Assembly (NCBI GenBank): GCA_050115555.1
Contig: JASFQI010000061.1
Span: 1-18,697, forward strand
DNA from: JASFQI01 sp050115555
Lineage (GTDB): Bacteria; Desulfobacterota; DSM-4660; Desulfatiglandales; HGW-15
Direction of reading: 5' to 3'
DNA: 18,697 bases
The position numbers and the translations under genes were made by a program. How positions within the stretch are numbered: the first letter of the stretch is position 1; every line of letters starts with the position of its first letter. The notes beneath the pieces were generated by a model. It was not told the DNA's origin and did not search any database. It worked only from the letters and a program-made list of their open reading frames with translations. Shown here in pieces: positions 1-8,053 of this stretch.

Positions 1-70
1 GCGTGACGGGATAGCAGCGAGCGATATTCATGTGGACATGTCCGAAAAGGAGCGGAGGAAGGGGAATCGT

Positions 71-682
71 CTAGCCGCCCCCCTGGATTACGAGGGTTTG
101 CCCGGGCTGAATGACTTCGTCTCGATCAATTCCGTTCAGACGGCAGAGATCGTCCAATGAAAGCGCATAGCGCCGTGCAATGCTGAACAGGGTTTCTCCC
201 TTCTGAACGGTGTGCTTCCTTGTGCCTCCAGAGGAGCCGGTCACGGGTTTTTGCGGGGAGGCCGACACGGTGCTGCCAAGAGACTCCACGCGGCGGGCGA
301 TCCGGTCAATGCGTTGCTGCATGGACGGACGATCCCTCTCCAGGCTGTTTACGGTCTTCTGAAGCACGCTGATTTTTTCCGTGATCGAGTCCAGTTGTGG
401 ACCGGATGCTTCCAGACGGTCCAGTCTCTCCTCCATGCGGTTCAGTCGCTCTTGGATGGCGAGGAGCGCGTCGGCTTTTTCCGAATCGCCGCCCCCGAGG
501 AGCAGAAAGACAACAGCCAGCAGCACAACAGCAGCAATCCCTCCGAAGAGGAGGGTGCGCAGACCCCCGTTTCCCGAATCATCCGACGGCTCCCGCCTTC
601 TCGAGGTTTCCCGATTTCCGGCGCGGCCCCTGTCCTCGGCCATCTCCTCGACAATCCCTCTCATTTCATGATTTGCGGTCAT
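71..682 (-). CDS. Membrane-anchored LysM domain protein
   Basis: A 203-residue protein with three visible parts. A charged, hydrophilic N-terminal 40 residues is followed by one hydrophobic segment (about 41-63, LRTLLFGGIAAVVLLAVVFL and on). Then comes a heptad-like, charged stretch (about 68-138) that looks like a coiled coil, a short linker, and a C-terminal LysM domain (about 156-200) with HTVQKGETLFSIARRY and QPGQTLVI. LysM domains bind peptidoglycan or other N-acetylglucosamine polymers. With one membrane span the likely topology is cytoplasmic N-terminus and periplasmic coiled coil plus LysM, suiting a cell-envelope tether or scaffold. The start at 682 has an AAAGGCG-type ribosome site about 12 bases upstream; a second ATG six codons in has none. 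No neighbour shares its strand closely enough to suggest an operon. Domain call is firm; the precise role is unknown. Confidence 0.85.
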   Translation of the reverse strand: MTANHEMRGIVEEMAEDRGRAGNRETSRRREPSDDSGNGGLRTLLFGGIAAVVLLAVVFLLLGGGDSEKADALLAIQERLNRMEERLDRLEASGPQLDSITEKISVLQKTVNSLERDRPSMQQRIDRIARRVESLGSTVSASPQKPVTGSSGGTRKHTVQKGETLFSIARRYALSLDDLCRLNGIDRDEVIQPGQTLVIQGGG

Positions 683-789
683 CGTTTTGTGTGTCGCCTT
701 TCAGAATGGGGGCCCTGCGTGTGTCCAGGAGGGGCGGAATAGGGGTTTCTGTGCAAGAAATCGGTGCGATGCCAAAATGTTATTCAAGG

Positions 790-1011
790 TTACCGTTTCT
801 TTTTAAGGCTTTTTACCCCTCGAGCAATGATATATTTATATCGATATTGTTTTTTTTCTTCGTTGAATTTGACGAGTTGAAACTCATCCGTCTCATGGTT
901 GAAGGGCTCATCCAGCGTTTCAATCCACTCCGAAATATGGCGATTCACTTCTTGAAGCCGTTTACCAATAGGCATGTCTTTATTTAATTTTATGGTCGTT
1001 GCTTCTTGCAT
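790..1011 (-). CDS. Small AT-rich hypothetical protein (73 aa)
   Basis: I do not recognise this protein. The open frame extends upstream to 1110, but the start at 1011 is chosen because AAAGGAG sits about five bases before that ATG, while the upstream ATG has no ribosome site. The product is 73 residues, MQEATTIKLNKDMPIGKRL at the start, rich in Lys, Glu and aromatic residues and ending in SLKKKR. It has no signal peptide, membrane segment or cysteine, so a small soluble cytoplasmic protein is likely. Base composition is clearly more AT-rich than the surrounding genes, and AT-rich DNA continues past its stop (about 780-870). This suggests recent acquisition or a mobile or defence-type small gene, but nothing in the sequence names a function. 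Confidence 0.6.
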   Translation of the reverse strand: MQEATTIKLNKDMPIGKRLQEVNRHISEWIETLDEPFNHETDEFQLVKFNEEKKQYRYKYIIARGVKSLKKKR

Positions 1012-1713
1012 GGTTACTCCTTTTGGTCCTCCCTGGATTTTGATGGGGTTGTAAGAAGCCCTACCCCAGAGATTTGCCCCTAACGATTCCAAGGCGTTAC
1101 AGCGTAGCACATCGCAGCCGAGCGGGTTTTGGGGAGACCGTCAATTTTCCTTCTGAGTCCCCTGCGGGCCCCGAAGGGCTCCTGCACGGTTTCACAACCA
1201 AAAGGCGGACGCAGGATAGGCCTTCCTCCCGCCGTATGGCGCCTTTCAGGCGATTTCAGGGCAGAAATTCGTGATTACGGAATTCACGAGATTCAACTAA
1301 GATATCGAAATATATATTATAATAATCGGTGATTTGAATCAAGGGCTTTTTTGTCCCTTCGTGCTCTTCTTCCGATTCTCTTTCAACAGGGCAGGAGAGC
1401 CCTGACCTCAACCATCCCGGTGTCCGCCCTTTCCGGGCTCGAAAGGGATCTTTTCTCTCCTTCTTCCGTGTTACGCTGAAGGAGTGTATTTTTAATGTAA
1501 TCATCTTCGGCATGAGGTAAACCCCGAACCCGGGACGGCGACCTATTTCAAGGATGGGGCAAGAAGAGGGGGCGACTTGACAAGGGGAGGAGCACGCGTT
1601 CATGATGGGTGCGGCAACGGGACGTACCGATCCCTTTCCCCCGGCCTCGAGAAGCAGGGGAGGGATTCGAATCGAGGGACGCCATGGTCGAGGGCGCTCG
1701 TAGAGGGCAGGAT
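1012..1713. other. 700-base gene-poor region with AT-rich core
   Basis: No convincing gene is seen. The 1011-1300 part would be the leader of the small leftward gene if transcription starts in the AT-rich core at about 1290-1330. There, leftward TTGATT (1337-1342) lies 17 bases before TAATAT and 15 before TATAAT, a mediocre sigma-70 match. A dyad TCGTGA-N9-TCACGA lies at 1269-1289. A short hairpin CAGGGC-N6-GCCCTG occurs near 1388-1405 without a T run, so it is not a standard terminator. Confidence 0.35.
1577..1606 (+). promoter_or_regulatory. Candidate sigma-70 promoter before the DUF72 gene
   Basis: A perfect -35 TTGACA (1577-1582) is followed after 18 bases by CATGAT (1601-1606), a four-of-six match to TATAAT. 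Transcription would start near 1613, about 100 bases before the DUF72 start. The -35 is strong and the -10 weak. Confidence 0.35.
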
Positions 1714-2454
1714 ATGACGAAGAAAAAAAACCGGATGCACATTGGAACGTCCGGCTGGCAGTACGCTCACTGGAAGGGGCCCTTTTACCCCGAACACCTC
1801 GGCAAAGGCGAGTTCCTCCGATTCTATGCAGCGCGATTCGACTCCGTGGAGGTGAACGGCACCTTTTACAGGCTCCCTTCCGAGACGACGCTGGATTCCT
1901 GGCGCGAGAACACGCCCCGGGGATTCCTGTTCGCGGTAAAGGCAAGTCGCTACATTACACACATGAAGAAGCTCAAGGACCCCGAACAGACGCTGCCCCC
2001 GTTTTTTCGAGCGATCGAGAGGCTCAGGAAAAAGCTCGGCCCGATCCTGTTCCAACTGCCCCCGAAGTGGGCGTTCAATCCCGCTCGTCTCTACGACTTT
2101 CTGGAAGCCCTGCCCGGAGGGCATCGTTACGCCTTCGAGTTTCGGGACCCCAGCTGGTTCGATTCCCGGGCCGTCGAAGCCCTGACCGAAAGGGGCGCGG
2201 CTCTTTGCCTGTATGAGCTGGCGGGGAGGCAGTCGCCTCGAGACGTGACAGCAGAATTCGTCTACGTCCGTCTCCATGGCCCTGAAAAGGCATACCAGGG
2301 GCGTTACCAGCGAAAGGCTCTCGCCGGATGGGCCGGAGCGTTTTCCTCTTGGGCGGATCAGGGTCGCGAGGTCTTCTGTTACTTCGACAACGACGAGGCC
2401 GGCTACGCGACCATGGATGCATGGGACATGCAGACCATGCTCTCCGCGTCCTGA
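1714..2454 (+). CDS. DUF72 family protein (YecE-like)
   Basis: A 246-residue member of the DUF72 family, a TIM-barrel-like family of unknown biochemical role found widely in bacteria and archaea. Family hallmarks run in order: IGTSGW (10-15), EVNGTFYRLP, FAVKASRYITHMKKLKD, LGPILFQLPPKW, YAFEFRDPSW, YVRLHGP and, near the C-terminus, YFDNDEAGYAT. The length matches the usual 240-260 residues. The frame is open upstream to 1609, but homologues begin just before the IGTSGW strand, and GAGGGCAGGAT precedes the ATG at 1714, so the shorter start is preferred; ATG 1684 is an alternative. It is soluble, with no signal peptide. It appears to be a single-gene unit. Family call is secure; function is not known. 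Confidence 0.93.
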   Translation: MTKKKNRMHIGTSGWQYAHWKGPFYPEHLGKGEFLRFYAARFDSVEVNGTFYRLPSETTLDSWRENTPRGFLFAVKASRYITHMKKLKDPEQTLPPFFRAIERLRKKLGPILFQLPPKWAFNPARLYDFLEALPGGHRYAFEFRDPSWFDSRAVEALTERGAALCLYELAGRQSPRDVTAEFVYVRLHGPEKAYQGRYQRKALAGWAGAFSSWADQGREVFCYFDNDEAGYATMDAWDMQTMLSAS

Positions 2455-2673
2455 GACTGTCCCGCTCGCGCATTCTCTGACGCGCTTGAGGCAGATGGCA
2501 GAGCCGTTCGGCGCGCGGCGAGATTCAATCGGTACCAGACGGAACCGCGCCGTTCTTCCCTAGGGGGACCGCAAAGGAGCCCGTCTGGAGAAGTATCCCA
2601 ATGGGTGGAGGCAACGGCCTGGAACAGGCGTTTTTTGTTCCTGACATCTTCAAGAGAATCAAGGAGGAAGTCC

Positions 2674-2955
2674 ATGAAAAGACGCGTTGTTGTTCTCACC
2701 GTGATCGGGGCCCTGACAGTCGGGTTCATCGCCGGATTGGTGGCGGATCGGCTATTGAACGGGAATTCGGTTTCGTCTCTGGCCTATGCGCGCGAATCGG
2801 TCCCCGCGTCCGGAGTCAGACTCGCGTGGCAGAGCCTGGACAGCAATATATCCAGGCTCCTTCACCGGGCCCCGGTCCCGGGCGGCTGGCTTGTGGCCCA
2901 GCAAAACGGCCTGGCCTTTGTCCCGGACCCCGACCGCGAGTGGAAATCGAAATAG
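2674..2955 (+). CDS. Small membrane-anchored hypothetical protein (93 aa)
   Basis: A 93-residue protein beginning MKRRVVVLTVIGALTVGFIA: two arginines and a lysine before one hydrophobic helix (about 4-24), so a signal anchor or uncleaved signal peptide with the remainder outside the cytoplasm. The rest is Ser, Arg and Pro containing, has no cysteines and no motif I recognise. The start at 2674 is supported by a near-perfect ribosome site, AAGGAGG about six bases upstream, with no such site for the ATG at 2605. The strong ribosome site and clean membrane segment argue that it is real. It converges on terC with an 88-base gap. Function unknown. Confidence 0.6.
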   Translation: MKRRVVVLTVIGALTVGFIAGLVADRLLNGNSVSSLAYARESVPASGVRLAWQSLDSNISRLLHRAPVPGGWLVAQQNGLAFVPDPDREWKSK

Positions 2956-3043
2956 GGGTGAAGTCTCGGTCCGGATCGATTTGAACAGCCGCGGCGGTGA
3001 GGTGACGGTGAAGGGCGCCCGCTCCGGGAGAGATGGGACGGGG

Positions 3044-3775
3044 CTATTCGGTGTCACCGGAAAGGGCGCCCTCCCGCCGGAAGGCCGTCCTCCGATTGCG
3101 TTCGTAGCGCATCTGAAGCATCTCCACAAGCAGGGCAAACCCCATGGGCAGATAAATGTAAGCCTTGGGCACGTGCTTGTGTAGTCCCTCCATGAAAAGG
3201 GTCACGCCGATCGTGACCAGGAAGGAGAGGGCGAGGATCTTCAGGGCCGGGTGCCGAAGGATGAACTCCCCGATGGGGCGGGCAAACCCGAGAATGACCC
3301 CGAAGGAGACCAGGACCGCGCCCACGATGACCCACACCCGTTGGGTCAACCCGACGGCAGTGATGACCGAATCGATGGAAAAGACGATGTCCAGGAGCAC
3401 GATCTGAAGGATCACCGGGCCGAAGCGTCCCGCCTGCCCGCCCCGATCCTGCTCCTTTTTCTCGCCCTTGAGCTCCACGGTTTCATGGATCTCGGAAACC
3501 GCTTTCCACAGCAGGAAGAGTCCTCCGGACAAGAGGATCAGATCACGAATCGACAGTGTCCAGACCACCGGCTGCGTCAGGCCGGTGAGGGCCAGGATCA
3601 CGAGAAGCATGAGAACTCGGGCTACGGCGGCCAAGGCCAGGCCCATGGTTCTCGCCTTCTGGCGCCGGGCTTCGGGCAGCCGTCCCACGAAGATGGTGAT
3701 GACGAGGATGTTGTCCACTCCGAGCACGAGTTCGAGCCCGACGAGCAACAAAAGCAGTGCGATGGCGTCAGCCAT
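3044..3775 (-). CDS. TerC family integral membrane protein
   Basis: A 243-residue multi-pass membrane protein of the TerC/Alx/YoaE family. Two family signatures with membrane-embedded acidic residues are visible: LGVDNILV (D21) near the start and DIVFSIDSVITAVG (D135) in the middle, each beginning one half of the repeated helical bundle. About seven hydrophobic helices can be counted, with a charged cytoplasmic loop at 100-118. Characterised members act in manganese efflux or in metallating exported enzymes; tellurite resistance is the historical name. The start at 3775 has AAGGAG seven bases upstream. It follows glk by 50 bases on the same strand and is probably the last gene of the zwf string. 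Metal export is inferred from the family. No CBS or CorC domain follows the membrane part. Confidence 0.92.
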   Translation of the reverse strand: MADAIALLLLLVGLELVLGVDNILVITIFVGRLPEARRQKARTMGLALAAVARVLMLLVILALTGLTQPVVWTLSIRDLILLSGGLFLLWKAVSEIHETVELKGEKKEQDRGGQAGRFGPVILQIVLLDIVFSIDSVITAVGLTQRVWVIVGAVLVSFGVILGFARPIGEFILRHPALKILALSFLVTIGVTLFMEGLHKHVPKAYIYLPMGFALLVEMLQMRYERNRRTAFRREGALSGDTE

Positions 3776-3825
3776 GAGAGTCTCCTTTTTCCAGGGGAAG
3801 AGGGCGTCCGCCTGAGCGACGGGGG

Positions 3826-4836
3826 CTATCCGCCATGGAAGGATTCCAGGGCGAATCGGGCCGCTCCCAGCAAGGCGGTTCGCTCGTCCAGGAGCACTCG
3901 AATGCCGACCCCCTCGAGGAGGCCTCGAAACCGACCCTTGTTTCGAAACGACTTCAGAAAAGGTCCGTTCTCGAGGAAGGGGAGGATCTTGGGGGGGATG
4001 CCTCCCCCCAGGTAGACGCCGCCCGTGGCCATGGCGGTGAGAACCACATTGCCGGCCGCCGCTCCGAGGATGGAAGTGAAGCGATTCAGCGTTTCCATAC
4101 AGGCCGGATCGCCCGCCTCGAGGGCGTCGTGGGTGATGGCAGATGCGGGGTCCCGCTCTGAGAGCCGGCGCTGAACCCCTGTGGTCTTCCGAAACCGGCC
4201 CGTGTCATGCAGCCACGTGTAGAGGTCCACGATCCCGGGTCCGGACAGGATCCGTTCGATGCTCACATGGCCGTACCGGTCGTGCAGGGAATGCCACAGA
4301 TCCACTTCGTCCCCATCCGAAGGGGCAAAATCCACATGACCGCCTTCCGAAGGCAGGACCATGATCCCCTCCGGTCGTGTCAGAAGCAAGGCGACGCCCA
4401 GGCCGGTGCCGGGGGCCAGGAGGGCCCGGGGCTCCGAAGGTTTTATCCGGGCATGGTTGAGTGCGGAAAACCGGTGTTTTCCCAGGACAGGGATCCCGTG
4501 GGCCATGGCCGCGAGATCGTTGAGCAGGGTGATCCGGTCCCACCCGAAGCGCTTTCGAAGGCCGGCCTCGGAAACGGTCCAGGGGAGGTTCGTGGTGCGG
4601 CTGCGTCCGCGCAATACCGGGCCGGGGATGCCGAAGCAGGCGGAGCGAACGGGCCCCGGGTTCTCCTCCAGAAACCCGGCCACCAGCGCTTCCAATCCAC
4701 GAGACTCCCGGCTGGCATACGTCGCCGAGACCAGGAGCCTGGGTCTCTTTTCGCCCCTCTCGTAGAGCCCGAGATGGGTCTTGGTCCCGCCCGCATCTCC
4801 TGCAAGGACGACCTGAGAGCCGGGTCTGCGTGTCAA
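3826..4836 (-). CDS. glk: Glucokinase
   Basis: ATP-dependent phosphorylation of glucose to glucose 6-phosphate in the cytoplasm. The 336-residue product is of the E. coli Glk (PF02685) type, not a short ROK repressor-like kinase. Motifs in order: phosphate loop LAGDAGGTKT (11-20), CFGIPGPV (68-74), TNLPW (82-86), LLNDLAA with catalytic-base D107, LAPGTGLGVALL (140-151), SEGGHVDFAP (163-172), ERILSGPGIVDLY (194-206) and GGVYLGGGIPPKIL near the end. The chosen start is TTG at 4836, because GGGAGG lies six bases before it; the in-frame ATG at 4863 has no ribosome site and adds nine residues. It is the third gene of a leftward string with zwf, whose enzyme uses its product. Confidence 0.93.
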   Translation of the reverse strand: MTRRPGSQVVLAGDAGGTKTHLGLYERGEKRPRLLVSATYASRESRGLEALVAGFLEENPGPVRSACFGIPGPVLRGRSRTTNLPWTVSEAGLRKRFGWDRITLLNDLAAMAHGIPVLGKHRFSALNHARIKPSEPRALLAPGTGLGVALLLTRPEGIMVLPSEGGHVDFAPSDGDEVDLWHSLHDRYGHVSIERILSGPGIVDLYTWLHDTGRFRKTTGVQRRLSERDPASAITHDALEAGDPACMETLNRFTSILGAAAGNVVLTAMATGGVYLGGGIPPKILPFLENGPFLKSFRNKGRFRGLLEGVGIRVLLDERTALLGAARFALESFHGG

Positions 4837-4917
4837 CAGAGCCCTCCCTATCCTCTGAACCATGCCTGATAAGGCGTCACGCGCAAGTCGGCGTGCAGAT
4901 CCTTTTTCAAAACGTTT

Positions 4918-5559
4918 TCATTCCACCTGGATGCGGGCGGCGTACTTGATCCAGTCAAACCCGTAGTAGCCCTCCGCGACCACCCGCAGGGGGTACCCGT
5001 GCTTGCGGGGGAGCGGCTTTCCGTTGACGTGGTGAGCGAGAAAGACCCGCTCGGAGAGGACATCTGCAATGGGATAACTCCCGGTTTTCTCGTAAGCACC
5101 CCTCGGCCCCCTTATGTGGACTCGCTTTGCATTTGGATTCGCGCCCGCACGATCCAGGAGCGCGGCCAGGGAAGGCCCGGCCCAGCGTCCGTGGTTTGCA
5201 AAGAAGCCGGGGCAGATCAGAAGGACCTCGCGCTCCACAAAAGGAAGGGTCAGGATCTCTTCATAGCGCAGCCGGAGCGGGGTGTCCACGAGGCCGTCGA
5301 TCTCCAGTCGCCAGGCGTCGATGTCCACGATATGGTCTGTGAGCCCCATGGTCCCAAACGCTTCCAGGGGAGTGACCTCGAGGTGGCTCGTGTCCAGGTC
5401 GGCCGGGTTCTTGTCAATCAGGTTTTCCCGGGGGGTTCCTTTGGGCAGCACGACTCGAGCGGCTGCGGCGATTCCTTTGCCTGCGCTCGTTGTCCAGGAA
5501 AGGAGAACACCGCCGACCAGGAACAGGATCCGTTTGATCCAGGCTCTTCGTGTCTCCAT
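4918..5559 (-). CDS. Tat-exported molybdopterin oxidoreductase, sulfite oxidase fold
   Basis: A 213-residue oxidoreductase of the sulfite oxidase/YedY molybdopterin superfamily. The N-terminus METRRAWIKRILFLVGGVLL has a twin-arginine motif and hydrophobic region, so folded export by Tat with cofactor loaded is expected. The conserved Mo-ligating cysteine is C116 in LLICPGFF, followed by RWAGPSLAALLDRAG; the later part has the family pattern KPLPRKHGYPLRVV, EGYYGFDWIKY and a terminal ARIQVE. It has only the Mo domain and lacks the dimerisation domain of true sulfite oxidases. The substrate cannot be read from sequence. The start at 5559 has GGGAGG five bases upstream, whereas the frame start at 5649 has no good site. 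It lies between zwf and glk, same strand, gap about 80 bases to each. Confidence 0.85.
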   Translation of the reverse strand: METRRAWIKRILFLVGGVLLSWTTSAGKGIAAAARVVLPKGTPRENLIDKNPADLDTSHLEVTPLEAFGTMGLTDHIVDIDAWRLEIDGLVDTPLRLRYEEILTLPFVEREVLLICPGFFANHGRWAGPSLAALLDRAGANPNAKRVHIRGPRGAYEKTGSYPIADVLSERVFLAHHVNGKPLPRKHGYPLRVVAEGYYGFDWIKYAARIQVE

Positions 5560-5662
5560 GTTTGCCTCCCGCTTCGGTTCGAATGGTTTCCCCGTTCCCT
5601 TGGGAAGGAACGGATGAAGGGAAAGCCGCATCGGAATTTCGGCTTCCATGCGGGTCCGGCCC

Positions 5663-7228
5663 TCAGGTCAACTTTTTGGACGGCTTGGGACCCCATGTGC
5701 CCGCATCATAGGGAAAAAGGAGGTCGGACCGTTCTCCGCAGGTTTCGCATTGCTCCAGGATCGGGGTGAGGAAGGCCCAGCAGAGCTCCACGCCGTCCTG
5801 ACGCCAGAAGAGCATCTGGTCCCCCAGCATGCAGTCCAGAAGGACTTTTTCGTAGGCCTCCAGCACAGGGCCTGAGTAGTCCTGATGGTAGTGAAAGTCC
5901 ATGGTCACGGAGCGGAGACACAGCCGGGCCCCCGGGTTCTTTGTCTGAAAGGTGAGCGTGATTTTCTCCTCCGGATAGATTCCCAGGATGAGGTCATTGG
6001 CTGCAATATGCTCGCCAAGGGTCTCCCGAAACAGGGAGTGAGGGACCTCCTTGAATCGGAGTCGAATTTCGGTGAGCTTTTGCGCCAGGCGTTTTCCGGA
6101 GGTCAGGTGAAACGGAACCCCTTGCCACCGCCAGTTGTCCAGGAACACCTTCATGCTGGCAAAGGTGGGGGTGAGGGAATCGGGCCGCACGCCTTTCTCG
6201 TCACGGTAAGCCGGAACCCGCTTTCCGTCCAGGGTGCCGGCGCCGTACTGTCCGAGGATCAGATCGTCCCAGATCCGATCCACGGGAAAAGGCCGGAGGG
6301 ATCGGTATACGCGGACCTTTTCGTCCCGGACCATGTCCGTTTCGAACTGAGACGGCGGGTCCATGGCCGTGAGGGCCATGAGCTGCATCATGTGATTCTG
6401 GAACATGTCGCGAAGCACGCCGGCCTGCTCGTAGTATCCTGCCCGGTGTTCAACGCCGAGGGTTTCGGCTGCTGTAATATGGGCGGTCTCGATGTAGCTT
6501 CGGTTCCAGATCGGTTCGAAGATCGCGTTGGCGAAACGGAACATGAGAATGCTCTGCACGGTTTCCTTGGCCAGATAGTGATCGATTCGAAAAATCTGGT
6601 GCTCTTCGAAATGTTCGTGGAGGACGCGATCCAGGGCCTCGGCCGAGTCGAGGTCGCGACCGAAGGGCTTTTCCACGACGATGCGCGACCACCCGTTGCC
6701 GTCGGCTCCTTCCCGGGAGAGCCCGGAAGCCCCGATCATACGCGCGGTGGATGGGTAGAGGGTGGGAGGAATGGAGAGATAGAAGACACGATTCCCCCGT
6801 GTACCCTGCGTTTTGTCCAGGTCGCGGAGATCCTCGGCCAAGCGCTGGAAGGTCTCCGGGTCCTCATAGTCCACGGTGCGGTAGAAAAGACAGCCGGCAA
6901 AGGATTCCCACGCGGCTTCGTCCCAGTCGCTCCTTTCCTGAACCGCCTTGCGCATCCGCTCGCGAAACGCGTTGTCGCCCATGGGTGTCCGGGCGCACCC
7001 CACCACGGAAAACGCTTCCGGCACACCTCCGTTTCGATACAGGCTGTACAGGGCCGGAAGGATCTTGCGTGCCGTGAGGTCTCCTGAGGCGCCCACGATC
7101 ACCACGGTGCAGGGATCCGGGGGTGTGTCCAGGATGCAGGCCTGGAAAGGCACCTGGAGATCAGGCGCCCTCGTGACGGCCTGAATGTCTTCGGTCCATG
7201 CGCGATCCGGCGAACGGTTGTCTACCAT
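5663..7228 (-). CDS. zwf: Glucose-6-phosphate dehydrogenase
   Basis: Oxidises glucose 6-phosphate to 6-phosphoglucono-lactone with reduction of NAD(P), the first step of the oxidative pentose phosphate route. The 521-residue product has the Rossmann nucleotide site VIVGASGDLTARK (43-55), the substrate loop VVEKPFGRDL (184-193), and the active-site signature RIDHYLAKE (214-222) with D216. The catalytic histidine is H279 in FQNHMMQL. D216 and H279 both sit 39 residues past the D177/H240 dyad of the Leuconostoc enzyme as I remember it, so the catalytic core is intact. Length is slightly above the usual 480-510 because of an N-terminal extension of about 35 residues. The start at 7228 has GAGAGGA three to four bases upstream. 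First gene of the leftward string; no 6-phosphogluconolactonase gene is visible. Confidence 0.97.
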   Translation of the reverse strand: MVDNRSPDRAWTEDIQAVTRAPDLQVPFQACILDTPPDPCTVVIVGASGDLTARKILPALYSLYRNGGVPEAFSVVGCARTPMGDNAFRERMRKAVQERSDWDEAAWESFAGCLFYRTVDYEDPETFQRLAEDLRDLDKTQGTRGNRVFYLSIPPTLYPSTARMIGASGLSREGADGNGWSRIVVEKPFGRDLDSAEALDRVLHEHFEEHQIFRIDHYLAKETVQSILMFRFANAIFEPIWNRSYIETAHITAAETLGVEHRAGYYEQAGVLRDMFQNHMMQLMALTAMDPPSQFETDMVRDEKVRVYRSLRPFPVDRIWDDLILGQYGAGTLDGKRVPAYRDEKGVRPDSLTPTFASMKVFLDNWRWQGVPFHLTSGKRLAQKLTEIRLRFKEVPHSLFRETLGEHIAANDLILGIYPEEKITLTFQTKNPGARLCLRSVTMDFHYHQDYSGPVLEAYEKVLLDCMLGDQMLFWRQDGVELCWAFLTPILEQCETCGERSDLLFPYDAGTWGPKPSKKLT

Positions 7229-7315
7229 GGGTCCTCTCGTTCAGGAAGAAACTCGTGCAGGCATCACTCCAGGGCATCGCAAGAGAAAGCGGATCCCCCG
7301 CCAGATCTTGAAGCA

Positions 7316-7333
7316 GCAGGGCCCGGGCCCTGC
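7316..7333. repeat. 18-base perfect palindrome
   Basis: GCAGGGCCCGGGCCCTGC is a perfect 18-base palindrome without spacer in the 204-base gap between zwf and the ferritin-like gene. It has no T run on either side, so it is not an ordinary intrinsic terminator; an operator for a dimeric regulator or a cruciform is possible. Confidence 0.4.
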
Positions 7334-7432
7334 CTTCACTATGCTGCAGGGCGCACGAGGTCGACGGGGCTCAGGCACGGCGGGACCGGGTGAAACGCGA
7401 ACGGGTTTCAGGTCACGAACCCCCGGCCGATG

Positions 7433-7939
7433 CTAGGGACCCATGTGCACCATCTCCGGTGCCTCCTGGCCCGTGTACCAAGCCGTATCCCTGTGAAAGG
7501 CATGCAGCTCCCGCTTCAGGCGTTGCGCGTGTCCTTCTTCAACATCGGCCAGATAGTGGAGGATGCGTTCCCCGCTTGGATCCATGGCGTTTTCGGCGGC
7601 CTTTCGATAAAAGTCCCGGGCATGTTCCTCCCTTTGAACAGCTAGCTCCAGGAGACTTTCAAGGGAGTCGTTCCCGTGCTCGTCGGAAACGGGTGCCCCT
7701 TCGGCCAGGTCACCCCCTCCCACAACCCTTGGAGGCCCATGGGGATCTCCGGTGAGCTGCCTGTACAGGGCAAAGAGCATTTTCCGGTGCTCCCCTTCTT
7801 CCTCGGCCAGGTGCCGGAACCGGGTTCGAACGAGCTCGTTGCCGATTCGACGGGCGATGTGGCCGTAAAACCGGGCCGCTTCCTCCTCGCTTCGAATGGC
7901 AATGCCTAAGATCTCCAGCGAGGTGAGGTCTTTTTCCAT
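7433..7939 (-). CDS. Ferritin-like di-iron protein, rubrerythrin type
   Basis: A 168-residue four-helix di-iron protein of the rubrerythrin/ferritin-like superfamily. Two half-motifs are visible: glutamates in RSEEEAARFY (about 17-25) with E48-G-E-H51, and glutamates in QREEHARDFY (about 102-111) with E134-E-G-H137. This is the ligand pattern expected for a carboxylate-bridged di-iron site. No rubredoxin domain follows, so electrons would have to come from a separate donor; a rubredoxin gene lies 600 bases upstream on the same strand. Likely role: peroxide reduction or iron handling in an anaerobe. The start at 7939 has GAGGGA four bases upstream; the longer frame to 8035 is Pro/Cys-rich and lacks a ribosome site. 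Between the two halves is a Gly/Pro-rich linker (about 63-90). Confidence 0.85.
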   Translation of the reverse strand: MEKDLTSLEILGIAIRSEEEAARFYGHIARRIGNELVRTRFRHLAEEEGEHRKMLFALYRQLTGDPHGPPRVVGGGDLAEGAPVSDEHGNDSLESLLELAVQREEHARDFYRKAAENAMDPSGERILHYLADVEEGHAQRLKRELHAFHRDTAWYTGQEAPEMVHMGP

Positions 7940-8053
7940 GATTCCCTCATGCCTGTGGACACATGCGGCGCAGGCCGGAAAAGGCGGGGAGGGATACCTC
8001 GGCGGTGGACGCGGAATCCCTAGGATCGCCTGCATTGGAAGGCCTTTGCCGAC

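Noticed and set aside
3012..3075. Two GGGCGCCC palindromes and a GGTGAC/GTCACC pair near the terC end
   Set aside because: Short GC-rich palindromes expected by chance; part lies inside the terC coding sequence and no T run follows.
5885..7087. 400-codon open frame on the plus strand opposite zwf
   Set aside because: It is exactly antisense to a fully conserved zwf and its translation is Gly/His/Val-rich with no motif; long antisense frames are common in GC-rich DNA.
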